From assembly GCA_021296255.1 (NCBI GenBank), contig JAGWAU010000042.1, positions 1-39,407 of the forward strand: a stretch of 39,407 nt of DNA. Reading direction: 5' to 3'. The notes beneath the pieces are model-generated. The model was not told the DNA's origin, made no database searches, and worked only from the letters and a program-made list of their open reading frames with translations. Shown here one piece after another: positions 17,169 through 25,339 of this stretch. The stretch comes from Alphaproteobacteria bacterium (GTDB lineage Bacteria > Pseudomonadota > Alphaproteobacteria > UBA2966). Position 1 is the first letter of the stretch, and the number at the start of each line of letters is the position of its first letter. The translations under genes were made by a program, and so were the position numbers.

Positions 17169-19109
17169 ATGTCGGAACAAACCCTCTATCCGGTTCCCGA
17201 GGATTGGAAGAGCAGAACGCTGTGCGACAACGATTCGTACCTGCGCATGTACGAGCAATCGATCGCAGATCCCGAGGCCTTCTGGGCCGAGCAAGGCAAA
17301 CGGATCGACTGGATCAAACCCTACACCAAGGTCAAGGACGTCTCCTACGCGGCCGACGATCTGCACATCAGGTGGTTCCATGACGGAACCCTGAACGTCA
17401 GCGCCAATTGCATCGACCGGCATCTCGCGTCCCGCGGCGACAAGCCTGCCATCATCTGGGAAGGCGACGATCCCGACAACGACAAGACGATCACCTACCG
17501 GGAGCTGCACGACGAGGTGTGCAAGCTTGCCAACGGGCTCAAGTCCATCGGCGTGAAGAAGGGAGATCGCGTCACGATCTATTTGTCGATGATCCCCGAG
17601 CTGGCCTATTCGATGCTTGCCTGCGCGCGCATCGGCGCCATCCATTCGGTGGTCTTCGGCGGCTTTTCGCCCGATTCTCTCGCGGGACGCATCCAGGACT
17701 GCGATTCCAGCGTCATCATCACCTCGGACGAAGGCATCCGTGGCAACCGACCCATTCCCCTCAAGGCCAACACCGACGGCGCCTTGGAAAGTTGTCCGAC
17801 GATCGAGAAATGCGTCGTGGTCGAACGCACCGGCGGCGACATCAACTGGGTGGAGGGGCGCGACGTCTGGTACGAAGATCTGGTCAGGGATCAGCCCACA
17901 ACCTGCGAGCCCGAGGAGATGGGCGCGGAGGATCCTCTGTTCATCCTCTACACCTCGGGCAGCACGGGACAACCGAAAGGCGTGCTGCACACGAGCGGCG
18001 GATACATCGTGTACGCCTCGATGACCCACCAGTACATCTTCGATTATCATGACGGGGACGTGTATTGGTGCACGGCCGACGCCGGTTGGATCACGGGACA
18101 TAGCTACATCGTCTACGGGCCTCTCGCCAACGGCGCCATCACGGTGATGTTCGAAGGCGTGCCCAACTACCCCGATTCGTCGCGCTTCTGGCAGGTCTGC
18201 GACAAGCACGACATCAACATCTTCTATACGGCGCCGACGGCCATCCGCGCACTGATGCGGGACGGCGACGATCCGGTGAAGAGAGCGAGCCGCAAGTCCG
18301 TGCGGCTCCTCGGCACGGTGGGCGAACCGATCAACCCGGAGGCCTGGAACTGGTACTACGACGTCGTCGGCGACGGCCGCTGTCCCATCGTCGACACGTG
18401 GTGGCAGACGGAGACGGGCGGGGTCTGCATCACGCCGTTGCCCGGCGCCACGGACCTCAAACCGGGCTCCGCCACCCTGCCGTTCTTCGGAGTCAGGCCG
18501 ATGATCGTCGACGCGGACGGCAACGAGCTCGAGGGCGCCTGCGAGGGCAACCTGTGCATCGCCGATTCCTGGCCGGGACAGATGCGGACGGTATTCCGCG
18601 ACCATGACCGGTTCGTTCAGACCTACTTCAGCCAGTACCCCGGACGGTATTTCACTGGGGATGGCTGCCGCCGTGACGAGGACGGCTATTACTGGATCAC
18701 CGGCCGCGTCGACGACGTGATCAACGTGTCCGGCCACCGCATGGGCACGGCCGAGGTCGAGAGCGCGTTGGTCGCGCACCCGAAGGTATCCGAGTCGGCG
18801 GTGGTGGGTTACCCCCACGACATCAAGGGTCAGGGCATTTATGCCTACGTCACTCTGATGGCTGGCGAAGAGCCCTCCGATGACCTGCGCGAAGAATTGG
18901 TGCGTTGGGTGCGCAAGGAAATCGGACCCATCGCGTCGCCCGATCTGATCCAGTGGGCGCCGGGCCTGCCCAAGACCCGCTCGGGAAAGATCATGCGCCG
19001 CATCCTGCGCAAGATTGCCGCAGACGAGCCCGACGACCTCGGCGACACCTCGACCCTGGCGGACCCCGCGGTCGTGTCGGATCTCGTGGAAAATCGCGTG
19101 AACCGTTGA
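17169..19109 (+). CDS. acsA: Acetyl-coenzyme A synthetase
   Basis: A 646-residue AMP-forming ligase that makes acetyl-CoA from acetate, ATP and CoA. The P-loop [11 protein letters not shown] lies near residue 260, the adenylate-binding [10 protein letters not shown] near 409-418, and the C-terminal catalytic lysine sits in [12 protein letters not shown] near 600 (the usual Pat/acetylation-regulated site). ATG 17169 begins the conserved [13 protein letters not shown] opening; an in-frame start 66 bp earlier adds an unconserved arg-rich leader. Length and the W in the acyl pocket (DTWWQTE) favour acetate over propionate. Confidence 0.95.
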   Translation: MSEQTLYPVPEDWKSRTLCDNDSYLRMYEQSIADPEAFWAEQGKRIDWIKPYTKVKDVSYAADDLHIRWFHDGTLNVSANCIDRHLASRGDKPAIIWEGDDPDNDKTITYRELHDEVCKLANGLKSIGVKKGDRVTIYLSMIPELAYSMLACARIGAIHSVVFGGFSPDSLAGRIQDCDSSVIITSDEGIRGNRPIPLKANTDGALESCPTIEKCVVVERTGGDINWVEGRDVWYEDLVRDQPTTCEPEEMGAEDPLFILYTSGSTGQPKGVLHTSGGYIVYASMTHQYIFDYHDGDVYWCTADAGWITGHSYIVYGPLANGAITVMFEGVPNYPDSSRFWQVCDKHDINIFYTAPTAIRALMRDGDDPVKRASRKSVRLLGTVGEPINPEAWNWYYDVVGDGRCPIVDTWWQTETGGVCITPLPGATDLKPGSATLPFFGVRPMIVDADGNELEGACEGNLCIADSWPGQMRTVFRDHDRFVQTYFSQYPGRYFTGDGCRRDEDGYYWITGRVDDVINVSGHRMGTAEVESALVAHPKVSESAVVGYPHDIKGQGIYAYVTLMAGEEPSDDLREELVRWVRKEIGPIASPDLIQWAPGLPKTRSGKIMRRILRKIAADEPDDLGDTSTLADPAVVSDLVENRVNR

Positions 19110-19150
19110 GCGCGTTCTGACGACCGCGTTCACCACCGGACGCCGGAATC

Positions 19151-19187
19151 ACGGTCTCGCCATGGACGGTCGGGAGGCCGGCGCGCC
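19151..19187 (+). repeat. 37-bp direct repeat, copy 1
   Basis: Positions 19151-19187, beginning ACGGTCTCGCCATGG and ending GGCCGGCGCGCC, recur exactly at 20022-20058. The preceding 30 bp are also loosely alike (both contain ACCGCGT..CAC). The two copies flank the Phd/PIN toxin-antitoxin remnant. It could be a dispersed intergenic repeat or the footprint of an insertion. Confidence 0.85.
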
Positions 19188-19264
19188 TGGACCGGTGCCG
19201 TTCCCGGCATCGGGGCGGTGGCGTGTCCGCTTTCGAGATTGACCGCTGACGCTGCGCTTGCAAT

Positions 19265-19287
19265 ATGGTCTGATCTAGTCGGACCAT
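19265..19287. promoter_or_regulatory. Probable Phd operator palindrome
   Basis: ATGGTCTGATCTAGTCGGACCAT: two 9-bp arms around TCTAG with one mismatch, ending 12 bp before the antitoxin ATG. Phd/YefM antitoxins repress their own operon by binding short GGTC/GACC palindromes at this position, so an autoregulatory operator is the natural reading. Confidence 0.6.
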
Positions 19288-19299
19288 CTGGAATCCATC

Positions 19300-19545
19300 A
19301 TGGAATCAACCCTAACCCTCAGCGACGCCAAGGCACGCTTCTCGGAGGTGGTCGAGAGGGTGACGGGCGGCGAGGAATTCGTCATCACCCGGATGGGCCG
19401 GCCGGTGGTCCGCATCGTCGGCTACGAGCCGCACGGTCCGGCACCAAGGCTGGGCGATCTGGCCGGCCGAATCCGCATCGCCGAGGATTTCGACGAGTGG
19501 CCGCCCGATATCGCGCAAGCCCTGGGAATGGCGGAGCCCGGGTGA
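19300..19545 (+). CDS. Type II antitoxin, Phd/YefM family
   Basis: An 81-residue antitoxin with the standard N-terminal DNA-binding segment (MESTLTLSDAKARFSEVVER, 1-20) and the VITRMGRPVVRIVGY core near 28-42; the C-terminal acidic tail (about 50-75) is the toxin-binding part. It looks fully intact. Its TGA overlaps the GTG of the toxin remnant (GTGA), the usual coupled layout. Because the toxin is broken, this gene is now an orphan antitoxin that might still regulate its operator or neutralise a related toxin elsewhere. Confidence 0.9.
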   Translation: MESTLTLSDAKARFSEVVERVTGGEEFVITRMGRPVVRIVGYEPHGPAPRLGDLAGRIRIAEDFDEWPPDIAQALGMAEPG

Positions 19546-19915
19546 GATATCTGCTGGACACCCGTGCTCTGCTTTGGGCGCGGGGGGCACCGGACCGGCT
19601 GTCGCCCGAGGCGTTGACGGCGCTACGATCGTCGGAGAATGCTTTCTATATCAGCATCGCGAGCCTGTGAGAGTGTGCCATCAAATCCTCCCTCGGCAAG
19701 CTCGATATCCCTCCGGAGTTCTACCGGACCGTCGTCGAGGACTACACGCTCTTGACGACCGAGATACCCCCCTCGAGACCGATGCGGCCCTGCCGGCGCA
19801 TCATCGGGATCCGTTCGATCGGCTTCTGATCGCGCAGGCACGGCTCGCCGGCCTGACCGTGATCACCCGCGACCGAAACATCGCCAAGTACGATGTCCCC
19901 GTCGTGGCGGCATGA
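19542..19915 (+). pseudogene. PIN-domain (VapC-like) toxin, inactivated twice
   Basis: GTG 19542 opens MRYLLDTRALLWARG, the PIN N-terminus with its first metal-binding Asp. At 19668 a TGA replaces the conserved Trp codon of SIASLWECAIKSSLGK: the frame reads SL-stop-ECAIKSSLGKLDIPPEF. A second lesion is a frame change at the six-C run 19767-19772, after which the C-terminus HHRDPFDRLLIAQA...VITRDRNIAKYDVPVV is intact to 19915. PIN toxins are Mg-dependent RNases. Two independent lesions of different type make this a convincing pseudogene. Confidence 0.9.
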
Positions 19916-20021
19916 TGGGGACGGTCTCCCGTAAGGCCAGCATCGTCCAAGAGGAGAGGCTGGTCGCCGCCCCGGAACCGGCACTGGTTCGCCAACCGCG
20001 TCGTCACGATACGCCGCAGGT

Positions 20022-20058
20022 ACGGTCTCGCCATGGACGGTCGGGAGGCCGGCGCGCC
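20022..20058 (+). repeat. 37-bp direct repeat, copy 2
   Basis: Exact second copy of 19151-19187, 871 bp downstream and on the same strand, in the 274-bp gap between the PIN pseudogene and the alpha/beta hydrolase. The rest of that gap holds no gene that I can support. Confidence 0.85.
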
Positions 20059-20189
20059 CGGGCGCGTGCTGCCGGCCCATGCCTCCGCACGCATTTCACG
20101 CGCCCCCCTGACTCCGCCGAGACTCCAACGCTATACTCTGCGCGCCCGCGCCCGTGGGCCTGAGTCAACGACAATCGAGGAGAATTTGG

Positions 20190-21158
20190 ATGAGCGGTCT
20201 TGCCCACCGCACCAGGCGGGTCGACGGGGTCAAATGGCACTGGGTCGAGGCAGGCGATGGCGAGCCTGTGGTCCTGCTGCACGGCATCCCCGAGAGTTGG
20301 CAGTGCTGGAAGCATCAGATTCCGACCCTCGCCACGCAATTCCGCGTGTTCGCCTTCGACCTGAAAGGATACGGCCAGTCGGACAAGCGAGAGGGCGACT
20401 ACACGGGCGCCAACGTCGCCCGCGAACTCATCGCAGTCCTGGATTCGCTCGGTGTCGACAGATTCCGCTTGGCCGGCCACGACTGGGGCTCGATCGTCGG
20501 CGATCACGTCTGCGACCACATCTCGAAGCGCATACAGTGTTACATGCGCTGCTCCATTTCGCTGCACGAATACGACGTCCGCAATTCCCTGCACCATCAG
20601 TGGAACTCGAAGAACCCGGAGGACTGCGGCAAGCTCATGGCCAAGCCCGGCGCCTACGTGCGCGTCTGGTTCGAAAGCTCGTGCGGCGCCGAGACGCAGC
20701 TCGGCGACGACGAGATCGAAGAGATCGTGGCCGAGTTCTCCAACCCGGGAACCGCGCAGGCGGTGCCCTGCTACTTCCGAGATCTCCAGAAGAACAAGCC
20801 GGTGGACTACTCGAAGTTCACGTTTCCCGTGGTCCAGGTTTTCGGCGCCCACGATCCGCGCCAGCCCATCGAATACTTCCAAGGCCTCGAGAACCATATC
20901 CCCGGCCTCGAGGCGGTCATGATGATGGACTCGGGGCACTTCATGACCCGCGAGCGGCCGAAGGAGATGACCCAGGCGCTGATGTTCTTTTTCAATTCCA
21001 TGCTGGCGCCGGGCGTCCCCCTGTTTGACCTGTCGCGCGAACACGGCCTGCCGGTCCGCCCGGTCAAGCCGCGCGCGGCCTGGGGCGTCAACAGTTTTGA
21101 CCTGAAGAAGCCGAAGGGTAAGACGGGGCAGCGTGGAAAGCGCTCGAAATCCGGGTAG
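20190..21158 (+). CDS. Alpha/beta hydrolase, epoxide hydrolase / haloacid dehalogenase-like
   Basis: A 322-residue alpha/beta-hydrolase. The oxyanion motif HGIPES is at 31-36, the nucleophile is D98 in GHDWGS (Asp rather than Ser), the acid is D222 in GAHDPRQP and the base H250 in DSGHFMTRERP. An Asp nucleophile with HGxPES indicates epoxide hydrolase or fluoroacetate/haloalkane dehalogenase chemistry through an ester intermediate. ATG 20190 follows GAGGAG. The tail (about 295-322) is Lys/Arg-rich and probably disordered. It is the first of five same-strand genes with short gaps ending at 24773. Confidence 0.88.
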   Translation: MSGLAHRTRRVDGVKWHWVEAGDGEPVVLLHGIPESWQCWKHQIPTLATQFRVFAFDLKGYGQSDKREGDYTGANVARELIAVLDSLGVDRFRLAGHDWGSIVGDHVCDHISKRIQCYMRCSISLHEYDVRNSLHHQWNSKNPEDCGKLMAKPGAYVRVWFESSCGAETQLGDDEIEEIVAEFSNPGTAQAVPCYFRDLQKNKPVDYSKFTFPVVQVFGAHDPRQPIEYFQGLENHIPGLEAVMMMDSGHFMTRERPKEMTQALMFFFNSMLAPGVPLFDLSREHGLPVRPVKPRAAWGVNSFDLKKPKGKTGQRGKRSKSG

Positions 21159-21205
21159 CCTCGGCGCGACGTTCGCGCAACGGCTCGTTCACAGGGAGTG
21201 ACCAA

Positions 21206-21823
21206 ATGATCTACGAAATCCGAACCTACAACTGCATTCCCGGCGGCGCGCAGGAGCTCATCCAGCGGGTCGGCGAGAAGTATGAGCACCGAGCGAAATA
21301 TTCGGAGGTAGCGGGCTTCTGGTACACCGACATCGGGCCCCTGCACCAAGTCGTGCACCTCTGGCCCTACGAAAGTCCCGGTGACCGGCAGCGAGTCCGG
21401 GGAGAGGCGGCGAAGGACGGGAACTGGCCTCCAAACACGTATGACGTCATCGCCGACATGCAGTCGGAGATCTATCTGCCGGCGCCGTTCTGCCCGGCGA
21501 TGCGGAAAGGCGATCTCGGCCCGGTCTACGAGATGCGCACCTACACCTTGAAGCCAGGTTCGTTCCCGGAGGTCGCCAAACGCTGGGAAGAGGCTCTCGA
21601 GAAGCGCCTCGAGTTGTCGCCCTTGCTGTTCGCCGGCACCACGGAGCATGGCGGCCTCAACAAATTCGTCCATATCTGGCCGTACAAGAGCGTCGATCAT
21701 CGCTCGGAAATCCGCGCCAAGGCGCAGGCGACGGGTGTCTGGCCGCCCAAGGGCGGCCGGCAGTTCTCAGTCAAGCAGGAGAACAAGATACTGCTGCCCG
21801 CCCCCTTCTCGCCCCTGCAATAA
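21206..21823 (+). CDS. NIPSNAP-family protein (two domains), first copy
   Basis: A 205-residue protein of two tandem NIPSNAP domains. Domain one opens MIYEIRTY and has VVHLWPYES near 50-58; domain two opens YEMRTYTLKPGS near 110 and has NKFVHIWPYKS near 151-161. Both halves end with an LPAPF(C/S)P motif, so the protein is an internal duplication. The fold is a dimeric ferredoxin-like alpha/beta barrel related to ABM proteins. Bacterial NIPSNAP proteins have no established reaction. It lies 48 bp after the hydrolase, with GGGAG before the ATG. Confidence 0.92.
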   Translation: MIYEIRTYNCIPGGAQELIQRVGEKYEHRAKYSEVAGFWYTDIGPLHQVVHLWPYESPGDRQRVRGEAAKDGNWPPNTYDVIADMQSEIYLPAPFCPAMRKGDLGPVYEMRTYTLKPGSFPEVAKRWEEALEKRLELSPLLFAGTTEHGGLNKFVHIWPYKSVDHRSEIRAKAQATGVWPPKGGRQFSVKQENKILLPAPFSPLQ

Positions 21824-21889
21824 GCGGGGGCGGGCGGCCCGGGTATGATTTCCGGCCAAATCGCAAAGGAACGAGTCAAGGGAGAATCG

Positions 21890-22786
21890 ATGACTACGAT
21901 CGGCTTTGTCGGCATCGGCAACATGGGATTGCCGATGTCGGCGAACCTCGTGAAAGCGGGACATACCGTCCGGGCCTACGACGTGGTCCCGGAAAACGTG
22001 AAACAGGCGGAAGAGGCGGGCTGCGTGGCCACGGGCTCCATTGCGGAAGCCTGCGACGGCGCGGAAGCGGTGATCTCCATCGTTCCGGAGGGCGATCACG
22101 TACGTGCGGTCTATCTGGACGGGGGCGGCGTGCTGGACTCGGCGGCCCCGGATACCCTGCTCATCGACATGTCGACCATAGATCTCGCTACCGTCCACGC
22201 GGTGCAGGGCGCGGCCAAGGCGCGCGGCTTCGAAATGCTGGATGCGCCCGTGTCCCGCGGAACGAAGGGTGCGCGAGAAGGGACACTGGTGATCATCGCC
22301 GGCGCCACGGACGGCGGCTTCGCGCGGGCTAAACCATATTTCGACGTTCTCGGCACCGACATCTTCCACACCGGCGCGCCCGGTACCGGATGCGCCACGA
22401 AGATCTGCAACAACATGATGATGGGCATCAATTTCATCTGCGCCGCGGAAGGCCTCATGCTCGCCGAGCACATAGGTCTCGATGTCGACAAGTTCTTCGA
22501 GATCGTCTCCAAGTCGTCGGGCGCGAACTGGCCCCTGGTGGGCTACGGAATGCTGCCGGGCATGGTCGAAGGCTGTCCGGCGGAGAACGACTACCAGCCC
22601 GGCTTCACCGCCGCGATGATGCGCAAAGATCTCCGGCTCTCCCAGCAGGCGGCGCAGGCGAACGGCGCGTCGACGCCGCTCGGCGCGCAGGCGCATGCCG
22701 TCTTCGCGCTTTACTGCAAGGCCGGGTACAGCGAACTCGACGTCTCGTCTGTCATTCGATTCATCGGCGGCGGGCTACCGGAATAA
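21890..22786 (+). CDS. NAD(P)-dependent beta-hydroxyacid dehydrogenase (HIBADH family)
   Basis: A 298-residue protein starting at ATG 21890 with GGGAG upstream; an in-frame ATG 45 bp earlier has poorer context. The Rossmann motif GFVGIGNMGLPM is at 5-16, the substrate-binding DAPVSRGTKGA at 118-128, and the catalytic K171 in CATKICNNMMMG. The family oxidises 3-hydroxyisobutyrate, tartronate semialdehyde-type or other beta-hydroxyacids. It sits between two NIPSNAP genes, so its substrate is probably an intermediate of a pathway peculiar to this operon. Confidence 0.93.
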   Translation: MTTIGFVGIGNMGLPMSANLVKAGHTVRAYDVVPENVKQAEEAGCVATGSIAEACDGAEAVISIVPEGDHVRAVYLDGGGVLDSAAPDTLLIDMSTIDLATVHAVQGAAKARGFEMLDAPVSRGTKGAREGTLVIIAGATDGGFARAKPYFDVLGTDIFHTGAPGTGCATKICNNMMMGINFICAAEGLMLAEHIGLDVDKFFEIVSKSSGANWPLVGYGMLPGMVEGCPAENDYQPGFTAAMMRKDLRLSQQAAQANGASTPLGAQAHAVFALYCKAGYSELDVSSVIRFIGGGLPE

Positions 22787-22814
22787 CGGCCGACATCCAT
22801 GGAGAACCGGCGAC

Positions 22815-23438
22815 ATGATCTATGAGTTCCGCACGTACACGTTGACCCCCGGCGCCATGCCGAAGGTGCTGGACATGTTCGCGGAGGCCTACGAGCACCG
22901 GAAGAAGTACTCCGAACTCGTCGCGTTCTGGCGCACGGAATTCGGGCCTCTCAACCAGATCATCCACGTGTGGCCCTATGAGAGCGCGCAACATCGTGAG
23001 GAGGTGCGCGCCGCGGCAGTGGAGGACCCCAAATGGCCGCCGGGCTTTGCGCAGCTCGGACTGGTCGTCGACCAGCGGGCCGAAGTCTTCAAAACGGCCC
23101 CCAACAGCCCGTTCGCGGAACCGGGAACGTACGGTCCCATCTACGAGGTCCGGGAATACATCATCAAGCCGGGGTCGATGCCGACGTTCCTGCAGATTTG
23201 GGGCGACAACGTTCACATCCGAACTGCGTTCTCGCCCCTGGCCGCGGCGCTTTATTCCGATGTCGGCGGGCTCAACAAATTTCTGCATATCTGGCCCTAC
23301 GAGAGCATGGAGAGCCGCACGGAGGCCCGCAACCAGGCGTCGGCGACAGGACAGTGGCCGCCGGAGGGCGAGTTGAGACTGATCGAGCGCCAGTCGAGCA
23401 TGCTGGCGACTCCGGCGCCCTTTTCACCATTGCAGTAG
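22815..23438 (+). CDS. NIPSNAP-family protein (two domains), second copy
   Basis: A 207-residue tandem NIPSNAP protein, clearly paralogous to 21206-21823: same MIYE(F/I)RTY opening, IIHVWPYES near 50-58, second domain from YEVREYIIKPGSMP, then NKFLHIWPYESMESR, and the identical FSPLQ ending. Length differs by only two residues. The ATG has GGAG upstream and the gene starts 28 bp after the dehydrogenase stop. Whether the pair form a heterodimer or act on different substrates cannot be seen. Confidence 0.92.
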   Translation: MIYEFRTYTLTPGAMPKVLDMFAEAYEHRKKYSELVAFWRTEFGPLNQIIHVWPYESAQHREEVRAAAVEDPKWPPGFAQLGLVVDQRAEVFKTAPNSPFAEPGTYGPIYEVREYIIKPGSMPTFLQIWGDNVHIRTAFSPLAAALYSDVGGLNKFLHIWPYESMESRTEARNQASATGQWPPEGELRLIERQSSMLATPAPFSPLQ

Positions 23439-23495
23439 CGGTGGCGCTGACGGAGCCGAAACGGCTTGGAGGTACACCGGGAGAGGAGCGTGGCG

Positions 23496-24773
23496 ATGGC
23501 GGATGCGGCGGGCGGAGGTAGAAACCTCCGCGTCGACGGCGATCGGCTTTGGCGGTCGCTGATGGATATGGCCCGGGTCGGCGCCACCGAGAAGGGCGGG
23601 GTCTGCCGCCTCGCGCTGACCGACCTCGACAAGGAAGGGCGGGACCTGTTCGTCCGCTGGTGTGAAGAGGCCGGCTGCACGATCTCCGTGGACCGCATGG
23701 GTAACATCTTCGCCCGCCGTCCGGGCCGCAACCCTGATGCACAGCCCGTGATGACCGGCAGTCATCTCGACTCCCAACCGACCGGCGGCAAGTACGACGG
23801 CGCATACGGCGTGTTGGCGGGGCTCGAGGTGGTACGGACGCTCAATGACCTGGGTGTCGAGACCGAGGCGCCGGTCGAAGTCGCCGTGTGGACGAACGAG
23901 GAGGGTTCACGGTTCGCGCCGGCGATGGTCGCTTCCGGGGTTTTTGCCGGCGCCTTCGACCTCGAACACGGCCTCTCGCGCCCAGACCCGGAAGGCCGCA
24001 CGCTCGGCGAAGAACTGGAGCGCATCGGCTATGCCGGCGACCTGGAATGCGGCAACCGGGAACTCGCGGCTTACTTCGAGGCCCACATCGAGCAGGGTCC
24101 GATCCTGGAAGACGAGGAGAAGACCATCGGAGTCGTGTCCGGCGGTCAGGCACAGCGCTGGTACGAGATCACCATGACCGGACAGGAAGCGCACGCCGGC
24201 CCGACACCCATGCTCACCCGCCGGGACGCGCTGCTCGGCGCGGCGCGGGCCGTAGACGCCGTGAACCGTATCGGCCTCTCCCATCAACCCGGAGCCTGCG
24301 CCACCGTCGGAATGCTGGACGCGAGACCGAACTCTCGAAATGTCATCCCCGGCTCGGTCTTCTTCACGGTCGATTTCCGTCACCCCGACGACTCCGTCCT
24401 TTCCGTCATGGATGGGGAACTCAGGACCGTGTGCGAGGCCATCGCCGCCGACATCGCGCTCGAGCTCGAATTCGAGGAAATCTGGCATTCTCCCGCCGTC
24501 GCGTTCGATGCGGCTTGCGTCGAAGCCGTCCGATCCGGAGCTAAAGAGTGTGAATACACTTATATGGATATCGTAAGCGGTGCCGGGCACGATGCCTGTT
24601 ATGTTGCGCGAGTCGCTCCGACCGGTATGATCTTCGTGCCCTGTGAGGGCGGGATCAGTCACAACGAGATAGAAAGCGCCACCTCGGAGGATCTCGAGGC
24701 CGGGTGTAACGTGCTATTGCACGTAATTCTCGAATTCGCGGGCCCAGCCCGAAGAGGTTCCAGTTGGGCCTGA
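23496..24773 (+). CDS. M20-family amidohydrolase (N-carbamoyl-amino-acid hydrolase / allantoate type)
   Basis: A 425-residue binuclear metallo-hydrolase. Metal and catalytic positions are present: H90 and D101 in GSHLDSQPTGGKYDGA, the E135/E136 pair in NEEGSRFAP, H197 in EAHIEQGP, and a late His in ISHNEIE near 397. The EAHIEQGP segment and length place it in the hydantoinase/carbamoylase (AmaB, AllC) group, which releases ammonia or carbamate from N-carbamoyl amino acids, ureidoglycine or allantoate-like ureides. ATG 23496 has GAGAGGAG upstream. It is the last gene of the plus-strand set. The specific substrate is not evident. Confidence 0.9.
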   Translation: MADAAGGGRNLRVDGDRLWRSLMDMARVGATEKGGVCRLALTDLDKEGRDLFVRWCEEAGCTISVDRMGNIFARRPGRNPDAQPVMTGSHLDSQPTGGKYDGAYGVLAGLEVVRTLNDLGVETEAPVEVAVWTNEEGSRFAPAMVASGVFAGAFDLEHGLSRPDPEGRTLGEELERIGYAGDLECGNRELAAYFEAHIEQGPILEDEEKTIGVVSGGQAQRWYEITMTGQEAHAGPTPMLTRRDALLGAARAVDAVNRIGLSHQPGACATVGMLDARPNSRNVIPGSVFFTVDFRHPDDSVLSVMDGELRTVCEAIAADIALELEFEEIWHSPAVAFDAACVEAVRSGAKECEYTYMDIVSGAGHDACYVARVAPTGMIFVPCEGGISHNEIESATSEDLEAGCNVLLHVILEFAGPARRGSSWA

Positions 24774-24799
24774 ACCGCTCCGGCATGTGCGCCGAGCGG

Positions 24800-24841
24800 C
24801 CTCTCTGGCGGTCCAAGCCCAACCTGTGCCGCCATGAGAGG
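24800..24841. terminator. Long hairpin between convergent operons
   Basis: CCTCTCTGGCGG (24800-24811) pairs with CCGCCATGAGAGG (24829-24841) through 12 bp with one bulged base and a 17-nt loop. It occupies the 89-bp gap between the amidohydrolase and cupin stops, so it is a good candidate bidirectional terminator, though without a long T-run. Confidence 0.6.
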
Positions 24842-24862
24842 GAGACCGAGTAGAGGTTTTCC

Positions 24863-25255
24863 TCAGGCAGGCGCCTCGGCGTCGGCTGTCGCATACTCCG
24901 CGGGCGACGTGATCTCGATCAGTTCGAGGTCGTCCGAATGGTCGACCTCGCGGTGACGGATCCCCGGGGGTTGATGCACGCAGTCGCCCGGACCGAGCTT
25001 CACCTCTCCCTTGCCCTCGTACTCGAAAATCGCCCACCCCTTGAGGATGTAGACCATCTGGAAGTCGAGATCGTGTTTGTGCCAGCCCACCCGCTCGCCG
25101 TGACCTTCGCGGGCACGAATCACGTGGGCATGGAACCTGCCCCCGGTCGACCGACCGATTCCGAGATCGCGGTACTCGAAGAAGGTGCGTAATCCTTCCG
25201 ACTCGAACGGCGTATCCTCCGCGTGCGTAACGGACAGTTTCATGCCGGATGCCAT
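24863..25255 (-). CDS. Small cupin-domain protein
   Basis: A 130-residue single cupin. Motif 1 is around GWHKHDLDFQMVYILKG (residues about 57-73, two His plus an acidic residue as likely metal ligands) and motif 2 around GDCVHQPPGIRHRE (about 89-102). Cupins of this size are dioxygenases, isomerases or binding proteins. It is the last gene of a minus-strand set (GST, E1-alpha, E1-beta, cupin) and lies 84 bp after E1-beta. Function is not assignable. Confidence 0.88.
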   Translation of the reverse strand: MASGMKLSVTHAEDTPFESEGLRTFFEYRDLGIGRSTGGRFHAHVIRAREGHGERVGWHKHDLDFQMVYILKGWAIFEYEGKGEVKLGPGDCVHQPPGIRHREVDHSDDLELIEITSPAEYATADAEAPA

Positions 25256-25339
25256 GGGGTGGCCCTCCCTGTGTGCCTGCGCAACGACGATGTTCAGTGT
25301 ACCAGCGAATGCGGCATGCCACGCGCGGATTTGGGTGGC

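Noticed and set aside
16758-19136. A 792-codon minus-strand open frame opposite acsA
   Set aside because: Antisense shadow of a clearly functional acetyl-CoA synthetase, with no recognisable motifs or start context.
19668-19670. TGA in the PIN toxin read as selenocysteine or recoded Trp
   Set aside because: Other genes here use TGA as an ordinary stop, there is no SECIS-like context, and a second independent frame lesion follows.
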